Source of the DNA: an uncultured bacterium
GTDB lineage: Bacteria > Bacillota_I > Bacilli_A > RF39 > UBA660
Assembly (NCBI GenBank): GCA_949292245.1
Contig: CASEYV010000003.1
Coordinates: 46,210-110,209 of the forward strand
Reading direction: 5' to 3'
DNA: 64,000 nucleotides
Shown here piece by piece: positions 61,431-64,000 of the stretch. Each line of letters opens with the position of its first letter. The stretch's first letter is position 1. Position numbers and translations under genes: made by a program. Under the pieces are notes generated by a model. It searched no databases, was not told the DNA's origin, and saw nothing but the letters and a program-made list of their open reading frames with translations.

Positions 61431-63779
61431 TTATTTTTTTATTTTGTAATAATATATTTGAACTGTGTATTGATAATAAGTATAACTAACTAATGATTGG
61501 TATTCACACATTCCATATCTATTAAAACTTCCTCTAGTACAAGTGTAACAATATCTTCCACTTAACTTGTCTCCATAATTACAGTAATAATCAGTTTGAT
61601 AATATGTACATGTAGCTTTATAATCTCCTAACCATTCACATGTTGCTCTACAATCAACTCTAGCGGATGTCCCAGCTATGGAACTTGTACATTTTGTACT
61701 TGGTTCTGCTGGGCAAGCATTTTTATCATTTTTATAGTAATGGTCATCACAATATTGGTCACTATAATCATCAAATTTCCAAATCCCGCTTGATTGACAA
61801 ATAAAAGAATTCCATCCATAAAGATTATAATTGCTGCCAGTACAATAACCATGGCTTGTTGGCGTTCCACCATTAGGGCAATAATAATTTGTACAATAAT
61901 TTTCCTCATATGCATAATAAGATTTAGGATTTTCTGTAAATGTTTCATATCGTTGAGCTGTGTTTTTATTGCCATTTTTTACGGTAATTACTACACTATT
62001 TCCAGATTTATAGCCACTTACAGTTCCTCCCCCACTTAAAATTACAGCTTTATCAAAACTAATAATATCACTTATTGTTACAGTTTTACTTATTACACTA
62101 CTATCTTCACTATATAATGTTGTTGATGATGTACTTGTCAAAACTATTATTTGATTACTAATATTTATACTTTTACTTGTAACATTTCCTACATTATCTT
62201 CTACCCACAAATAAAACACTTTATTATCAGATACTGTTTTAGAGGTCGTAATTTCAAAAGTATTTGAATTAACTTTTGTCCATCCACTTGTTGGTTTTGT
62301 AGAACTTGGAGTTATTTGATATCTTTTAATACCAGACGCAGCATTATTACTATCCTCTTTATCTATAGCATAACCAGTCAGTGTCAAAGATGTTGTATAA
62401 CTTGTTGTATTTTTGGTTATAGTTAATTCTGGCATTTTTTTATCAATATTTTTTACTTCATAGCTTGTACATTCTGTGTTTTCTAATTTATCTTTTACAC
62501 AGAAATAATATGTACCATTTGTACTTACTGTTTGAGTTTTGTTTATCTCATCATTTGTTAATGGTATTCCATTCCAACTTCCATCTTCTGGATTGCCCGT
62601 TTGATTAAATTTGAATGCTATTAAGCCTGAACCATCATCTTGAGCTTTTCCAGTTAATGTTATATTTTCATTTGTTAAAGCTGTTTTATTTGGAATTAAA
62701 CTAATATTATCTATTGTTCCATCAACATTTTTAACTTCAAATTCTTCACTTATATCTGATACATTACCAACATTGTCTATTGCTACTACTTGATATGTTC
62801 CTGATTGATTTATTTCTGTAAATTCTATCTTCGTTTCATTATTAACTTCTTTATATCTTCCATTTGTTTTACAACTTTTTAAATTTTCTATACATGTTTC
62901 TATTTCTTCATTACATACTTTAAATTCATCTATACATTCTTCTATGTCTTCAACTAGATTTACATATATCCCTTTTAATCCAGATCCATTACCATCCGTT
63001 GCTTCTATATTTATACTTTTTTCTTTGCTCCATTCACTACTGTTTGGTACTTCTATTCTTTCTATTTTAGGATCTTCTTTATCTATGTTTATTGTTGCAC
63101 TTGCTTCTGCTTTTATTAATTCTTCATTTGCTTCCCAATTTACTAGCAATGTATATGGTATTTTTATTGCTACTCCATCTACTACATCAGTTGAAATTTT
63201 TGCTGTTGCCTTAGTTGTTCCATAATTACTTTTCCATTCTATTTCATATTTGCTTTCATCTATTATTTGTTCATATTTATTATCATTATTTCTTTGCATT
63301 CCTACTAAATATACATTGTCTTTGTACCATTTATTATTATCTGCAGTTTCATAGTTTTCATTATCTAGAGATACTCCAATTATTAAATTGCTTTCTTTTT
63401 CATATGTACTACATTTCCCATTATTATCACGATTGTTTTTTTCTAAATCTAAAGTTGATGTATATTTGCCATCTTCATATGTACTCTTTACTATATAACA
63501 ATTTAAACTTTCGTTTGTTACAGGATTATATATATCCGTTTCATCATCTGGTTCAACATATCCTTCTAGTATTAAATCTTCAACACTCACTAATGTTATA
63601 TTTGTATCATTTGCATAATTTCTTGCTTGTGCTTCTATATACGAAATAGTATTTTCTAATTCTTTATTTAATACATTTTCTTTAACCCTATTATATACTA
63701 CTATCGATAAACTTATTAATACTGCAAGTATTGCTATTGTTGCTAGTAACTCTACTAATGTAAATCCTTTTTTCTTCAT
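61431..63779 (-). CDS. Giant prepilin-like protein with Ig-like domains (A)
   Basis: A 782-aa paralogue of the 58909-60837 protein. The first ~75 residues are nearly identical (KKKGFTLVELLATIAILAVL, then SISIVVYNRVKENVLN), including G5/F6 and Glu10. The central part has Ig-like repeats (KAEASATINIDKEDPKI, ITLTGKAQDDGSGLIAFKFN, WVEDNVGNVTSKSINIS). The C-terminal ~140 residues are Cys/Tyr-rich (CTNYYCPNGGTPTSHGYC) but do not show the NTC repeat. A stretch near residue 280 has spaced cysteines (CIDEFKVCNEEIETC). Likely product of gene duplication followed by divergence of the tails. Confidence 0.85.
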   Translation of the reverse strand: MKKKGFTLVELLATIAILAVLISLSIVVYNRVKENVLNKELENTISYIEAQARNYANDTNITLVSVEDLILEGYVEPDDETDIYNPVTNESLNCYIVKSTYEDGKYTSTLDLEKNNRDNNGKCSTYEKESNLIIGVSLDNENYETADNNKWYKDNVYLVGMQRNNDNKYEQIIDESKYEIEWKSNYGTTKATAKISTDVVDGVAIKIPYTLLVNWEANEELIKAEASATINIDKEDPKIERIEVPNSSEWSKEKSINIEATDGNGSGLKGIYVNLVEDIEECIDEFKVCNEEIETCIENLKSCKTNGRYKEVNNETKIEFTEINQSGTYQVVAIDNVGNVSDISEEFEVKNVDGTIDNISLIPNKTALTNENITLTGKAQDDGSGLIAFKFNQTGNPEDGSWNGIPLTNDEINKTQTVSTNGTYYFCVKDKLENTECTSYEVKNIDKKMPELTITKNTTSYTTSLTLTGYAIDKEDSNNAASGIKRYQITPSSTKPTSGWTKVNSNTFEITTSKTVSDNKVFYLWVEDNVGNVTSKSINISNQIIVLTSTSSTTLYSEDSSVISKTVTISDIISFDKAVILSGGGTVSGYKSGNSVVITVKNGNKNTAQRYETFTENPKSYYAYEENYCTNYYCPNGGTPTSHGYCTGSNYNLYGWNSFICQSSGIWKFDDYSDQYCDDHYYKNDKNACPAEPSTKCTSSIAGTSARVDCRATCEWLGDYKATCTYYQTDYYCNYGDKLSGRYCYTCTRGSFNRYGMCEYQSLVSYTYYQYTVQIYYYKIKK

Positions 63780-63790
63780 AAACTCAACTC

Positions 63791-64000
63791 CTATTTACAT
63801 AAATCAATATCTATTTCATAACTTTTATTTACAAAAATTATTTTACTTGTTTCACATACTAATACATTATATTTTTCTAATTCATAACCCGTTGCTATTT
63901 TTACTTTTTCTTCATCATTATAAATTATTGCATTGTTATTTTCTATTATTTTATCTATATCTATTTTATCATCGTTTATTAAATAACTCAACTCATAAAT
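63791..64000 (-). CDS. C-terminal part of a gene cut by the window edge
   Basis: The frame is open to position 64000 (codons for IYEL precede the TTG at 63991), so this is probably the 3' end of a longer gene. About 70 residues are visible, rich in Asp, Ile, Asn and Lys, ending SYEIDIDLCK. No motif is visible. It lies 11 nt before the 782-aa prepilin-like gene and probably shares its transcript. Confidence 0.6.
   Translation of the reverse strand: MYELSYLINDDKIDIDKIIENNNAIIYNDEEKVKIATGYELEKYNVLVCETSKIIFVNKSYEIDIDLCK

Noticed and set aside
1..64000. Mycoplasma-type genetic code (TGA as tryptophan)
   Set aside because: Genes end with TGA at in-frame stops (46779-46781, 58909-58911) and long conserved proteins use TGG for Trp, so TGA is a stop here.

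Overview
The window is a 64 kb stretch of a very AT-rich, walled, low-GC Gram-positive-type bacterium. DivIVA, SepF, MurD, undecaprenol/diacylglycerol kinase and a sortase argue for a cell wall. The gene orders (rpsB-tsf; yqfC-yqfD-ybeY-dgkA-era-yqzL-recO; rpoB-rpoC) are those of Bacillota. TGA is used as a stop and tryptophan is TGG, so the code is standard and this is not a Mycoplasma-type recoded genome. I infer an uncultured, reduced-genome Bacilli lineage, probably host- or gut-associated. Every gene I can support lies on the minus strand except one sortase gene, so the window is probably one replichore arm.

Layout from left to right. 1-1.9 kb: rpsB-tsf, with a Rho_N-like tail on S2. 2-7.4 kb: membrane and hypothetical proteins, then sepF-divIVA and cdsA-rseP. 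7.4-14.5 kb: glyQS, tdk and a NAD-metabolism operon (nadE-nadD-methyltransferase fusion-nadK-NrtR-like Nudix regulator) behind a consensus promoter with GTTATTAAC palindromes. 14.5-19.8 kb: the recO-yqzL-era-dgkA-ybeY-vanZ-yqfD-yqfC block, yqeY and rpsU. 19.8-24.1 kb: a peptide-export locus with four small double-glycine precursor peptides, a C39-peptidase ABC exporter, an accessory membrane protein, a protein with an HELFH motif and a decayed C39-like gene. 24.1-30.5 kb: tRNA-Arg(CCG), a T-box controlled ileS, a phosphohexomutase and deoD. 30.5-34.4 kb: two helical hypotheticals and a compact ClpC-like ATPase. 34.5-41 kb: a complete arginine deiminase pathway (arcA, arcB/argF, arcC, arcD-like) plus a second, N-terminally extended YfcC-type transporter. 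41-49 kb: lysS, a secreted protein with a C-terminal membrane anchor facing a divergent sortase B with a large cytosolic extension, and anchored surface proteins. 49-57.8 kb: murD, rpoC and rpoB. 58.2-64 kb: an array of two very large prepilin-like proteins with bacterial-Ig-like and cysteine-rich repeat regions, interleaved with single-pass membrane proteins. The array runs off the right edge.

The most interesting systems are the four-peptide double-glycine export locus (the peptides are 39-48 aa and easily missed), the Cys-rich giant pseudopilin cluster, and a NAD operon with a visible promoter/operator and an unexplained 672-aa methyltransferase fusion. Two housekeeping enzymes carry sequence signatures of antibiotic insensitivity. 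IleRS is of the IleRS2 type with a swapped GxHH signature (mupirocin), and RpoB has Asp at the position equivalent to E. coli H526 and Lys at Q513 (rifampicin). All functional statements come from reading motifs and gene order; no database search was run.
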